Assembly: GCA_016202545.1 (NCBI GenBank)
Contig: JACQON010000012.1
Span: 120,040 to 184,039 of the forward strand
Length of the DNA stretch: 64,000 nt
Source of the DNA: Chloroflexota bacterium
GTDB lineage: Bacteria > Chloroflexota > Dehalococcoidia > Dehalococcoidales > JACQON01
Direction of reading: 5' to 3'
The position numbers and the translations under genes were made by a program. The notes below the pieces were generated by a model. That model searched no databases. It saw nothing but the letters and a program-made list of their open reading frames with translations, and was not told the DNA's origin. Shown in pieces: positions 17,827 to 26,384 of the stretch (position 1 is its first letter; each line of letters opens with the position of its first letter).

Positions 17827-17867
17827 ACTGTAGATACCCACGGGCTATGCCCGTGGGTATCTACAGT
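17827..17867. repeat. Perfect 19-bp-arm hairpin
   Basis: Arms 17827-17845 and 17849-17867 (core GATACCCACGGGC / GCCCGTGGGTATC) are exact reverse complements around a 3-base loop TAT. No T-run follows, so it is not a normal terminator. Such tight hairpins occur at ends of IS200/IS605-type elements, but no transposase is present. It lies in the ~610-base gap between divergent nitroreductase D and UbiD 1. Confidence 0.75.
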
Positions 17868-17890
17868 TTAGGCAGCCTTCTCGAGATGGG

Positions 17891-18055
17891 TCACCGGTAA
17901 GGATTACTTAGGCGAAGTTTCACTTCCTCTACTCCTTCACCTTGTTTAAGGTTGCCTCCCTTCTGTCTAGACCCCTTGAAATTTGTCGTACCGTTTGGGG
18001 CTATGGTTGAATTAAGCGAAAAACCAGATTTTTGCGCAAACTGATAGTCAGCAGC
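17891..18055 (-). other. 54-codon open frame of unknown origin beside the hairpin
   Basis: The minus strand is open from 18055 (just after TAA) to TGA at 17891-17893. It has no start codon and ends GEGVEEVKLRLSNPYR. It may be the 3' end of a lost mobile-element gene whose right end is the adjacent hairpin. I do not recognise the family. Confidence 0.2.
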
Positions 18056-18114
18056 TTAGGTCTTGCACATTTTCGATAAATATTGGCAAATGCAGCCTAA
18101 ACCTTAAAAAACGC

Positions 18115-18166
18115 TTGACAGTGCGGGGGGGGTGATATAGTATGAACTAAGATTATGAACTAAGAT
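18115..18166 (+). promoter_or_regulatory. Promoter and 13-bp tandem repeat ahead of the UbiD operon
   Basis: TTGACA (18115-18120) and TAGTAT (18138-18143) are 17 bases apart, a good sigma-70-type promoter. Two exact tandem copies of TATGAACTAAGAT (18141-18153 and 18154-18166) begin at the -10 box and cover the expected transcription start. This is where a repressor operator could lie. The remaining ~165-base leader to the UbiD start holds only a 39-codon open frame (18200-18319). Confidence 0.6.
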
Positions 18167-18330
18167 TTTGGAAAAACTAAACTGTTACCGCTTGTCGGCA
18201 TGGAGTTGGACTGGTGGCATCCTGCTCAAAACCGCGAACCAGCTGGACTTAAGTCCCATGAAAGCCGAGGCTATTTCTGCCCGGCACTACAACAACCGGT
18301 GAATCACTTGAGGAGGTAAAGGTTCAAATA

Positions 18331-19737
18331 GTGTATTCAGACTTGAGGGAGTGGATTGCCCACCTTGAGAGCGAGGGCGAGTTCCTCAGCTTAAAAGAGG
18401 AGATTAAGCTCGAGCCGGATGCCGGGGCAATATCCAGGGCGCTCTGTGATGTGCGGGGGCCGGGCATCATCGCTGAAAACATACATGGCTTCAAAGATGC
18501 CAGGCTGGCTATCGGTCTGGGTGCTTCCTGGCAGAGGGCGGCCATGGCCCTGGGTTTGCCCAAGAAAGCTACCCAGAAAGAGCAGGTGAAGGCCTGGGAA
18601 CAGGCCCTGGAGAGATACCCGGTCAAGTCAAAGCTGGTGGCCAAGAAGGATGCGCCGTGCAAGCAGAACATCCTGCGTGGTGAAGGGGTGAACCTCTTCA
18701 ACTTCCCCATACCCCGGGCGCATCTCCAGGATGCCGGCCCCTATCTCACTAAGACCGAGTGCATCACCAAAGACCCTGATTCCGGATGGATAAATGTGGG
18801 CACTTACCGGATGCAGGTTCTCGACCGCAATAGGACCGCTATCCTTTTCTTGGCTTACCGTCACATCGCCGAGCACTATATTAAGGCCCGGCGCAACGGA
18901 AAGCCTCTGGAGATGGCGGTGGCTATAGGAACTGACCCGACAGTATTTTTAGCGGCGGCAGTCAAAATACCCCGGGGATGGAATGAATTTGATTTTGGTG
19001 GGGCCTTAAGAAATGAGCCGGTAGAGTTGGTCAAGGCTGAGACCGTTGACCTGCCGGTGCCGGCAACGGCGGAGATAGTGCTTGAGGGGACAATAACCCT
19101 CAAGGCTGATTTACTGGAAGGACCCTTCGCCGAGTTCCCCGGTAGCTACAGTGGTTGCTTCCTGACACCCGTCTTTGAGATAAGTGCCATTACCCACCGT
19201 GACCACCCTATCTATGATATGTTGCTCTGCGGCAGACCACCGGTCGAGGGCTATTACACGACTTGCATTCCGGGTGTTTCCGCCCTGCAACGAGAGCTCA
19301 GCCATGCTTGTCCCAATGTCACCCAGATAGCCTATTTGCCACCTTATTACTTCAATTGTGTGATACAGGGCAAGTGGACTTACCGTGGAGAAGCCCGAAA
19401 TGCCATTCTGGCTGCCTTAGCTGCAGAATCGAATAATAACCCAAAGATGGCGATAGCTGTTGATGAAGACATTGACCCCTGGAATGCCCATGAAGTAATG
19501 TGGGCCATAGCTACCAGGTGCCAGGCAAATACCGACCTTGTTATACTTCCCGGTTCATATAATCGCATGGACCCATCAGCCGAGGTCAATGGTTCTATGT
19601 GTAAACTGGGCATCGATGCCACCAAGACGATACCCTCCAGCCCGCGCCATTCGGTGGCAGGATGGGTTATGCCTAGGGAAGGCACTGAAGCCTGGAAGGA
19701 GAGGATTCTGAGAGCGATGAAAGGAGGCAAATTATGA
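18331..19737 (+). CDS. UbiD-family prenyl-FMN decarboxylase 1
   Basis: A 468-residue UbiD/Fdc-type (de)carboxylase acting on aromatic or unsaturated acids. By spacing, the key residues of this family are present: Asn155 and Arg160 in NVGTYR, His178 in YRHIAEHY (Arg to His distance 18 as in Fdc1), and Glu263 and Glu268 in EGPFAEFPG. These bind prenyl-FMN, metal and substrate. GTG is the start, with AGGAGG 14 bases before. Its stop overlaps the small VdcD-like gene by 4 bases. That pairing points to a hydroxyarylic acid decarboxylase rather than ubiquinone synthesis. The cofactor synthase UbiX is not in the window. Confidence 0.88.
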   Translation: MYSDLREWIAHLESEGEFLSLKEEIKLEPDAGAISRALCDVRGPGIIAENIHGFKDARLAIGLGASWQRAAMALGLPKKATQKEQVKAWEQALERYPVKSKLVAKKDAPCKQNILRGEGVNLFNFPIPRAHLQDAGPYLTKTECITKDPDSGWINVGTYRMQVLDRNRTAILFLAYRHIAEHYIKARRNGKPLEMAVAIGTDPTVFLAAAVKIPRGWNEFDFGGALRNEPVELVKAETVDLPVPATAEIVLEGTITLKADLLEGPFAEFPGSYSGCFLTPVFEISAITHRDHPIYDMLLCGRPPVEGYYTTCIPGVSALQRELSHACPNVTQIAYLPPYYFNCVIQGKWTYRGEARNAILAALAAESNNNPKMAIAVDEDIDPWNAHEVMWAIATRCQANTDLVILPGSYNRMDPSAEVNGSMCKLGIDATKTIPSSPRHSVAGWVMPREGTEAWKERILRAMKGGKL

Positions 19738-19931
19738 TGAAGGGGCTTATTTGTCCCCGATGCGATTCCAATAAAGTTGAGAAGGTTGCCGATTCTCCAG
19801 TTAGAGGTAAGTGGGAGGCCTATAGCTGCCGGGCATGCAACTATGTCTGGCGCTCCACTGAGGACCTGACCAATATCGACAAAAGGATAGAATACTGGCG
19901 TCAGACCGCAGGACGGGAGTGGGCGGATTGA
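19734..19931 (+). CDS. VdcD/BsdD-like zinc-ribbon subunit of hydroxyarylic acid decarboxylase
   Basis: A 65-residue protein with two Cys pairs, CPRC (7, 10) and CRAC (32, 35), around DSPVRGKWEAYSC, followed by YVWRSTEDL. This matches the small D subunit found with non-oxidative vanillate/4-hydroxybenzoate decarboxylases (VdcBCD, BsdBCD). Its role there is not settled. The start codon lies inside the end of the UbiD gene (ATGA overlap), indicating coupled translation. A second ATG follows at once. Confidence 0.82.
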   Translation: MMKGLICPRCDSNKVEKVADSPVRGKWEAYSCRACNYVWRSTEDLTNIDKRIEYWRQTAGREWAD

Positions 19932-20061
19932 CCTGGACCTGGCCAGTGAGAGCTAGCTCACAACTTTGAAAAATGCGACTTTAACATTTTACGGGGGGTG
20001 AGATATGCGTTGGGAATGAAGCTATAGTCAACGAAGTAAAATCTTAGTGAGGAGGATAGAA

Positions 20062-21111
20062 ATGCGAAAGTCGACAATCATTTTTATGACACTAATATTG
20101 AGTATCGGTCTCATCGCCTGTGCCAAGCCAGCCCCCGCGCCATCACCAACGCCAGCACCGGTACCATCCCCTGCGCCAGCACCGACACCTACTCCCACGG
20201 CGCCCGCAGAGCCAATCGTATGGAAACTTCTTTCATGGGTAGCCAAGACCAGTGTGGGACAGGTTGACCCGACGCTTATGTTTATTGACCGCGTAAATGA
20301 GACACTGAAGGGCAAGTTCGAAATCAAATTTGCTGGTGGACCTGAAGTCATAAGCCAGTTCGATGTTTACAAGGCAGTCGTCGCCGGAGTAGCTGAAATC
20401 GGAGCCGTTTCCAGCGGCTATTTCCCGGACATACTGACCGAAGCGGCGATGTATTCTAATCTGACCCATGAGGAAATAAAAAAGACTGGTTACTATGGTC
20501 TTCTTGATGAGTTGCATAAGACGAAGGGGCTGAAGTTTATAGGTCAAGAAGAGCACCGCGGCACCTATTTCATCTTCACTAATTTCACGGTTAACAAGCT
20601 AGAGGATTTTAAAGGGAAGAAGATACGCGTCTTTGAGGCCACCATACCCATAGCTCAAGCGGTAGAAGCGGTCCCGGTAACTATGGCGATGACCGAGGTA
20701 TACAGCGCCATGGAGCGTGGTGTGGTTGATGGCTGGGTCAAGGGCATGGTTGGAGTTGTACCTCAGTGGCACTGGGACGAGGTGACTAAATACATGATTG
20801 CCCCCGGTGCCTATAGCAGCATCATAAATCTGGTAGGCAACCTGGGTGCCTGGAATAAGCTTCCTCAGGATGTGCGCGATGGCATAAACAAAGCCTGGGA
20901 AGAGGTAGAGCCGAACATAGCAGTCTGGGCAAAAGAAAAAGAGGCCAAAGAATGGCAAGAGATAAAGGGGAGTAAAATACAGATTATTGAGCTGCCGCCG
21001 GCCGAGGCTGAAAAATTTCTGAAGCGGGCCTACGACCTTGCCTGGGAGAAGCTAACCAAGCAAAACACGGAACTGGCTGCCAAAGTAAAGGCCATGCTTG
21101 TCAAATTCTAA
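20062..21111 (+). CDS. TRAP transporter solute-binding protein DctP-like 1
   Basis: A 349-residue lipoprotein: short signal with lipobox IGLIACAKP, then a (P/A/S/T)-rich linker (about 22-50), then the DctP fold with KGKFEIKFAGGPEV, VAGVAEIGAVSSGYFPDI, FKGKKIRVF and EVYSAMERGVVDGWVKG. The last is the usual substrate-site region. An upstream in-frame GTG at 20047 overlaps the ribosome site (TGAGGAGG, 20048-20055), so ATG 20062 is used. It delivers an organic acid to DctQM encoded next. Confidence 0.87.
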   Translation: MRKSTIIFMTLILSIGLIACAKPAPAPSPTPAPVPSPAPAPTPTPTAPAEPIVWKLLSWVAKTSVGQVDPTLMFIDRVNETLKGKFEIKFAGGPEVISQFDVYKAVVAGVAEIGAVSSGYFPDILTEAAMYSNLTHEEIKKTGYYGLLDELHKTKGLKFIGQEEHRGTYFIFTNFTVNKLEDFKGKKIRVFEATIPIAQAVEAVPVTMAMTEVYSAMERGVVDGWVKGMVGVVPQWHWDEVTKYMIAPGAYSSIINLVGNLGAWNKLPQDVRDGINKAWEEVEPNIAVWAKEKEAKEWQEIKGSKIQIIELPPAEAEKFLKRAYDLAWEKLTKQNTELAAKVKAMLVKF

Positions 21112-21279
21112 GTAGGTGTTCCCAGATACAGTGAGGGTGAGCCAGAAGGCAGCCCGATAAGGTTTTGGTAATAAAAAGGGAGACACGGGAAAAGTGTCCT
21201 ATTTCTGCTATATGCTCTTGCTGGTGGCAAGCATCAGACTTTGAGTTGTAGTAGCCATTGAAACAATAAGAGAGCGGGT

Positions 21280-21792
21280 ATGAAGCGAGCAAGCAAACTC
21301 TGGGCCGTCTTTGATGGAACAAGAGACTTCTTCGCCCTCTTAACGGGTGTTATTCTCGCATCGTTAATGCTGCTCGTTGTCGCTGCAGTTATCATGAGGT
21401 ATTTTTTCGGGCGGTCCATAATCTGGGAGACTGAGGTTAGCGAGTATGGTCTACTGTTTATCACCTTCTTGGGTGCAGCTTGGCTGCTGAAAGAAGAAGG
21501 ACACGTGGTCTTGGATGTACTGCTTGCTCGGTTAAGTCCAAGACCGAAGGCGCTGACTAATGCTCTCACCTCTGTTGTTGGCGCGCTCGCTTGTCTTCTT
21601 GTTGCATGGTACGGCATAGAGGTTACCTTGAAGTTTTACCATCTCAAGGTCCTGCAACCTACCATCATTAAGCCTCCTTCCTTTATTTTTTACTCCTTCA
21701 TCCCCACTGGTTTTTTCCTGCTGTTCGTTCAATTCCTGAGAAGAGCCTATAAGAACCTGGAAATTTGGAGAGTACCAACAGAGCACGGATAA
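21280..21792 (+). CDS. TRAP transporter small permease DctQ-like 1
   Basis: A 170-residue protein with four membrane segments and the DctQ signature region MRYFFGRSIIWETEVSEYGL (about 43-62), FLGAAWLLKEEGHVVLDVL and FLLFVQFLRRAY. It pairs with the large permease 45 bases downstream. The closely similar second copy is at 26385. Confidence 0.88.
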   Translation: MKRASKLWAVFDGTRDFFALLTGVILASLMLLVVAAVIMRYFFGRSIIWETEVSEYGLLFITFLGAAWLLKEEGHVVLDVLLARLSPRPKALTNALTSVVGALACLLVAWYGIEVTLKFYHLKVLQPTIIKPPSFIFYSFIPTGFFLLFVQFLRRAYKNLEIWRVPTEHG

Positions 21793-21837
21793 GGAACATG
21801 GAGATAGTCCCATGTTCGGCCTGAAAGGTAATTGCTG

Positions 21838-23163
21838 ATGGAATTGGATTGGTGGTTAGTCCTGGTAATCATTTTCGGCAGTTTGATACTGTTTATGCTC
21901 ACCGGGTTGCCGGTTGCTTTTTGCTTCCTGCTCGTCAACATCATAGGAGTGTATTTGTTTTGGGGCGGCACCGCTGGCCTAGAACTACTCATTACCAGCA
22001 TGTTTTCATCCGTGGCTGTCTTCACTCTCTTGCCTGTGCCCCTGTTTATCCTCATGGGCGAAGTCATGTTCATGTCAGGCTTTGCCCCCGATATGATTGA
22101 CGCTCTGGACAAATGGCTGGGGCGGTTGCCCGGCAGATTAGGATTGGAGACGGTGGCTGCCGGGACGATAATAGCGACTTTAAGCGGCAGTAGCTTGGCA
22201 AGTCAGGCTATGCTAACTTCAACGCTGCTGCCTGAGATGGAGAAGCGCGGCTACCAAAAGCCAATGAGCCTGGGGCCTATCCTTGGTAGCGGCGGTTTAG
22301 CAATAATGATTCCCCCGAGCAGCATGGGGGTTATTTTAGCCTGGCTAGGTGAAATTTCCGTGGGCAAACTACTGATAGCCATTACAATTCCTGGCCTGCT
22401 GATGGCTGCTCTCTACGCTACTTATATCGTTGGCAGATGCAAACTCCAGCCTTTTCTGGCGCCTGCCTACGTTGTACCCCGCATATCATTAGTTAAGAAA
22501 CTCATTGTTACGATACGATACATCTTACCTATCGGGCTGGTAATCTTTCTGGTTACCGGCGTCATCTTCCTCGGTGTAGCCACCCCCTCTGAGGCAGCCG
22601 CCACCGGCGCTCTGAGTACCTTTATCCTAGCGGCAATGTACGGCAAAATAAACCGGACCCTGTTGAGGAAGTCAATCACCGGTGCTCTAAAGATTACCAT
22701 CATGGTGCTCCTAATCATCAGCGGGGCAGAGGCTTATAGTCAAATCTTGGCTTTCTCCGGAGCTTCCCTGGGCTTTGCCGAATTCGTCACAAATCTTTCC
22801 ATAGCCCCCATCGCTATCATCATAGCTTTGATGTTGGTGTTAATTGTCCTCGGCATGTTTATGAGTCCAGTGGCCATAATGATGATTGCCGCGCCCATGT
22901 TTTTCCCGATTGTCAAAGTTTTAGGCTTTGACACGGTGTGGTTCGGCGTAATATTCCTCCTCAACATGGAGATGGCAACGACATCGCCGCCTTTTGGCTT
23001 AAGCCTGTTTGTAGTAAAAGGCGTAGCCGGTCCCAAATATACCATGGGGGACGTATATCGAGCCGCTTTGCCCTTCCTCTCCTGTGACGCCATAGCGATG
23101 GCATTGATTATCGCCTTTCCTTTATTGGCCCTCTGGCTACCTGGCCTGATGCGTCCCATTTAG
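21838..23163 (+). CDS. TRAP transporter large permease DctM-like 1
   Basis: A 441-residue permease with about 12 membrane helices: LMLTGLPVAFCFLLVN-type start, PLFILMGEVMFMSG, LPEMEKRGYQKPMSLGPILG, GGLAIMIPPSSMGVILAW, GVATPSEAAATGA and NMEMATTSPPFGLSLFV, all typical of DctM. A TTG six bases upstream is in frame, but ATG 21838 with AAAGG before it is preferred. It is closely paralogous to the gene at 26926. Confidence 0.9.
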   Translation: MELDWWLVLVIIFGSLILFMLTGLPVAFCFLLVNIIGVYLFWGGTAGLELLITSMFSSVAVFTLLPVPLFILMGEVMFMSGFAPDMIDALDKWLGRLPGRLGLETVAAGTIIATLSGSSLASQAMLTSTLLPEMEKRGYQKPMSLGPILGSGGLAIMIPPSSMGVILAWLGEISVGKLLIAITIPGLLMAALYATYIVGRCKLQPFLAPAYVVPRISLVKKLIVTIRYILPIGLVIFLVTGVIFLGVATPSEAAATGALSTFILAAMYGKINRTLLRKSITGALKITIMVLLIISGAEAYSQILAFSGASLGFAEFVTNLSIAPIAIIIALMLVLIVLGMFMSPVAIMMIAAPMFFPIVKVLGFDTVWFGVIFLLNMEMATTSPPFGLSLFVVKGVAGPKYTMGDVYRAALPFLSCDAIAMALIIAFPLLALWLPGLMRPI

Positions 23164-23188
23164 CGATGTAATTCTAGGGAGGACTGCG

Positions 23189-24619
23189 ATGGATACTAAC
23201 GACCTCAGGGAATGGCTCGAAGAGGTGAATAAACTGGGCGAACTTCAGAGAATAGAGAAAGCTGACTGGGAACTTGAAATTGGTTGCATCTCGCATTTAA
23301 ACACGAAAAGGCAGGACTCGCCGGCTCTACTTTTCGACCATATCAAAGGTTACCCGCCAGGTTACAGATTGGTGACTTGTTCGCTCAGAAGTCCCCGACG
23401 AGTAGCGCTTACCTTGAATCTCCCAGATTGTACCTCCACCCACGAACTACTGGCGGCCCTTCAGAGAAAGCTGACGCAATGGGAGTCAAATTTGAGCCTC
23501 TTCCCTCCCAAGAAGGTCAAAACTGGTTCGGCAATGGAAAATGTAAGTTCTGGTAGCGAGGTAGACCTTTTTAAATTTCCGTCGCCAAAATGGAATGAGC
23601 TGGATGGAGGCCGGTATATCGGCACCGGTGACGCTGTCATCACCAGGGACCCCGATACCGGAGAGACCAATCTTGGGTCTTACCGAGTGATGGTCCATGA
23701 TAAAAACACGGTGGGCCTTTATATCTCCCCCGGCCATCACGGAAGAATTCATTATGAGAAATATCATGCTCAAGGTAAGCCATGCCCCGTCGTGATATCA
23801 CTGGGGCATGACCCCGCAGTCTTCTGTATAAGCTGTGTCGAGGTTCCCTCCGGTGCTGAATATAACTACATCGGCGCCATCAAAGGAAGACCTGTCGAAG
23901 TAGTAGAAGAAGAGCTAACTGGCCTCCCTTTCCCTGCCAGCAGCGAGCTTGTCTTGGCCGGATGGTGCCCCCCGGGCGAGACTAAAATGGAGGGACCTTT
24001 TGGCGAATGGACTGGCTACTATGCCAGCGGGGAGCGATTGGCGCCTATTGTAAAGATTGAGCGGATTTACCATAGAAATAGCCCCATCGTCCTCGGTACA
24101 GCTATGGGCCGTCCCCCCTGCGATACTGCCTATTACACATCGGTCATGCGAAGCGCCAGAGTGTACTGCGACCTGGTCAAAATGGGTGTCCCCGACGTGA
24201 AGTTGGTGTGGATGAATGAGGTAGGAGGGCGTCTCTTGTTCATCGTTGCCATAAAACAGAGGTATGCGGGCCATGCCAAACAGGCAGCGCTGGCCGTGGC
24301 ACAGGGTAGTAGAGCCAGCGCCTATATGGGAAGGTATGTGATTGTCGTTGATGAAGATATTGACCCGACAAACATGGATGATGTCATATGGGCTCTTTGC
24401 ACCCGGTCAGACCCGGAAAAAGATATTGACATTGTGAGGAGGGCTTGGAGCAGCCCTCTGGACCCGATGATTCGTAAGCCGACCAATGCCTTCTTCAATT
24501 CAAGGGCAATTATTGATGCCTGCAAACCATTTGAGTGGATTGACGAGTTTCCTCAAGATATCAGCTTCAGTCCGGAACTGGAGAAAAGAGTGAAAGAAAA
24601 ATGGAATAACTTATTCTGA
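23189..24619 (+). CDS. UbiD-family prenyl-FMN decarboxylase 2
   Basis: A 476-residue protein with catalytic spacing intact: Asn161 and Arg166 in NLGSYR, His184 in ISPGHHG, Glu268 and Glu273 in EGPFGEWTGYY. The Trp after the second Glu and the PGHHG/PGRHG loop are shared with UbiD 3 but not UbiD 1, so 2 and 3 form a separate subgroup. GGGAGGA precedes the ATG. It lies 25 bases after dctM and is followed by a nitroreductase stump, the point at which the second transporter set begins. Confidence 0.88.
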   Translation: MDTNDLREWLEEVNKLGELQRIEKADWELEIGCISHLNTKRQDSPALLFDHIKGYPPGYRLVTCSLRSPRRVALTLNLPDCTSTHELLAALQRKLTQWESNLSLFPPKKVKTGSAMENVSSGSEVDLFKFPSPKWNELDGGRYIGTGDAVITRDPDTGETNLGSYRVMVHDKNTVGLYISPGHHGRIHYEKYHAQGKPCPVVISLGHDPAVFCISCVEVPSGAEYNYIGAIKGRPVEVVEEELTGLPFPASSELVLAGWCPPGETKMEGPFGEWTGYYASGERLAPIVKIERIYHRNSPIVLGTAMGRPPCDTAYYTSVMRSARVYCDLVKMGVPDVKLVWMNEVGGRLLFIVAIKQRYAGHAKQAALAVAQGSRASAYMGRYVIVVDEDIDPTNMDDVIWALCTRSDPEKDIDIVRRAWSSPLDPMIRKPTNAFFNSRAIIDACKPFEWIDEFPQDISFSPELEKRVKEKWNNLF

Positions 24620-24653
24620 TTAGTCACAAAATCTTAAAAAGGAGGATATTACG

Positions 24654-24812
24654 ATGCAATACGATGAGTTCCTTAAGCTTTGCCAGACACGGAGAACAAT
24701 AAGAGGATATAAGAAGGACCCTATTCCTGACGATTACGTCACAAAGATTCTGGACGCCGCTCATTATGCCATGTCCGGGGCGAATTCTCAGCCGTGGGAA
24801 TTACCCAGGTAA
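24654..24812 (+). pseudogene. Nitroreductase-family gene, first 52 codons only (copy E)
   Basis: After a good ribosome site (AGGAGGA) the frame reads MQYDEFLKLCQTRRTIRGYK, DPIPDDYVTKILDAAHYAMS and GANSQPWE, then LPR and TAA at 24810-24812. These match the first ~49 residues of copies A and C. The remaining ~200 codons, including most of the FMN site, are missing. It is a deletion stump sitting between UbiD 2 and DctP 2. Confidence 0.85.
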
Positions 24813-24928
24813 TTCCTTACGAACTGCCTTGCACAAGGTGCATGCCTTGCAGCAATGTCTGTCGACACAGTCGATTTGCCCGAAAACGACTGAGCCAATA
24901 CAAGATTTACCCCGAGGCAAAAAATTAG
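24809..24928 (+). pseudogene. Fragment encoding a Cx2Cx2Cx3C cluster motif
   Basis: Immediately where the nitroreductase homology stops, the +1 frame reads VIPYELPCTRCMPCSNVCRH and continues for ~20 codons to TAG at 24926-24928. The four cysteines are spaced as in a [4Fe-4S] ferredoxin motif, like that at the C-terminus of some oxidoreductases. It has no start. I read it as the tail of another gene joined to the nitroreductase stump by a deletion. The family is not identified. The following 240 bases to DctP 2 show no gene. Confidence 0.4.
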
Positions 24929-25169
24929 AGTGGGAAAGCCACTTGACAGGAGACGCCAAGGAGAATACTATTTTGGTGGGAAAAATTTTTGGGGTGGGCC
25001 GAAAAATAACCAACTTTTGAACACAATCCCCTTAGCTAAATCTCTTGATAGACCCTGGAGGGAGTGGTAGAGTACACGAAAAGTAAAAAGTCATCAGGCG
25101 GCGTCGGACCGAGTCACCCTGGAAGTATTGGCCCTTTGACATACTAATAAATCTTGGAGGAGAGATGAG

Positions 25170-26225
25170 ATGAAAAGACAATGGGTTTACTTGATGTGCG
25201 CAGTGGCGGTCACAATCAGCTTACTAATAGCTGGTTGTGCCAAGCCAACACCATCGCCAACGCCTGCCCCGAGCCCGACACCGACAGCGACTCCGGCCCC
25301 CAGCCCGACGCCCGCGCCTGAGCCGATTGTGTGGAATCTCCTTGCCTGGCAGCCCAAGGACAACGTGATGAACAAGCCAACCATGATATTTATCGACATG
25401 GTGAACGAGGCGCTTAAAGGCAAGTTCCAGGTTGTATTTAAAGGTGGGCCTGAGGTCGTCGCCCAGGCCGACGTCTATAAGACGGTGGTGGCGGGCATGG
25501 TGCCAATCGGCTTTGTCTCCAGCGGCTATTTCCCGGATATACTAACCGATGCGGCGATGTTTTCTAACCTGGACCATTCCGAACTGAAAAAGACTGGCTA
25601 CTATGACATGCTGGACCAACTGCATCAGACTAAAGGCCTGAAGTTTATCGGGGAGTCAAATTACACTCCGGCCAATCGCTATTATTTCTATACTAGTTTT
25701 GAAGTTAACAGGGTGGAGGACTTTGCCGGGAAGAAACTGCGCGCATTTGCCATAACCGTGCCTATGGTTGAGTCAACAAAGGGAGTCCCGGTGACCATGG
25801 GTCTGGGCGACGTCTATACCGCTCTGGAGAGAGGCACAGTGGATGGCGCTATCATGACACCCATGGGGGTCATCTCCGACTATCACTGGGATGAAGTAAC
25901 CAAGTATATGATTCAGCCCGGCGCATACACGAGCATCATCAATGTAGTCGCCAATCTGGATGCCTGGAACAAGCTTCCCCAGGACATACGCCAGACGATA
26001 AACGACTTATTCTATCAGAAGTTTCAGCCAGAGTCGCAGACCTATTATACCAAGATGGTAGATGCAGAAATGCAGAAAATAAAGGCTAGCAAGATGAAAA
26101 TTATCGAGCTCCCGCCGGCTGAAGCGGACAAGCTGTCTAAACTCGTCGTCGACGCCGCCTGGGCAAGGCTGGTCAAGAATAACGCCGAGCTTGCCGCCAA
26201 GCTGAAGCCCATGCTGGTCAAATAG
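25170..26225 (+). CDS. TRAP transporter solute-binding protein DctP-like 2
   Basis: A 351-residue lipoprotein with lipobox LLIAGCAKP, a Pro/Thr/Ser linker (about 26-52), then the DctP fold: EALKGKFQVVFKGGPEVVAQ, VAGMVPIGFVSSGYFPDI, FAGKKLRAF, DVYTALERGTVDGAIMTPMG. It is collinear with DctP 1 but diverged across the binding domain. GGAGGAG precedes the ATG. It starts the second DctPQM-UbiD set. Confidence 0.88.
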   Translation: MKRQWVYLMCAVAVTISLLIAGCAKPTPSPTPAPSPTPTATPAPSPTPAPEPIVWNLLAWQPKDNVMNKPTMIFIDMVNEALKGKFQVVFKGGPEVVAQADVYKTVVAGMVPIGFVSSGYFPDILTDAAMFSNLDHSELKKTGYYDMLDQLHQTKGLKFIGESNYTPANRYYFYTSFEVNRVEDFAGKKLRAFAITVPMVESTKGVPVTMGLGDVYTALERGTVDGAIMTPMGVISDYHWDEVTKYMIQPGAYTSIINVVANLDAWNKLPQDIRQTINDLFYQKFQPESQTYYTKMVDAEMQKIKASKMKIIELPPAEADKLSKLVVDAAWARLVKNNAELAAKLKPMLVK

Positions 26226-26302
26226 CTGCATAGCCGGCCAGACATTATGACAGTAGTCCTCCCCTCGGACTGCCACGACTGACGAAAAGGGCTTTGAATA
26301 AC

Positions 26303-26345
26303 CCACCAATCCCCCTCTCTTTGAAAGGTAGAGGGGGATTGGTGG
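26303..26345. repeat. 16-bp-arm inverted repeat (CCCCC/GGGGG type)
   Basis: CCACCAATCCCCCTCT (26303-26318) pairs exactly with 26330-26345 across an 11-base loop. It sits between dctP 2 and dctQ 2 and may attenuate transcription or stabilise the dctP message. It resembles the CCCCCTT / AAGGGGG palindromes at 48.4, 55.5 and 61.7 kb. Confidence 0.7.
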
Positions 26346-26384
26346 CTAAATAAGCAAATAAATACGATTACAAAAGTAGATTAC

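Noticed and set aside
18200..18319. 39-codon open frame in the UbiD leader beginning MELDWW like DctM 1
   Set aside because: Only six residues match and the rest is not permease-like. The stop overlaps the UbiD ribosome site. A leader peptide is possible but cannot be supported.
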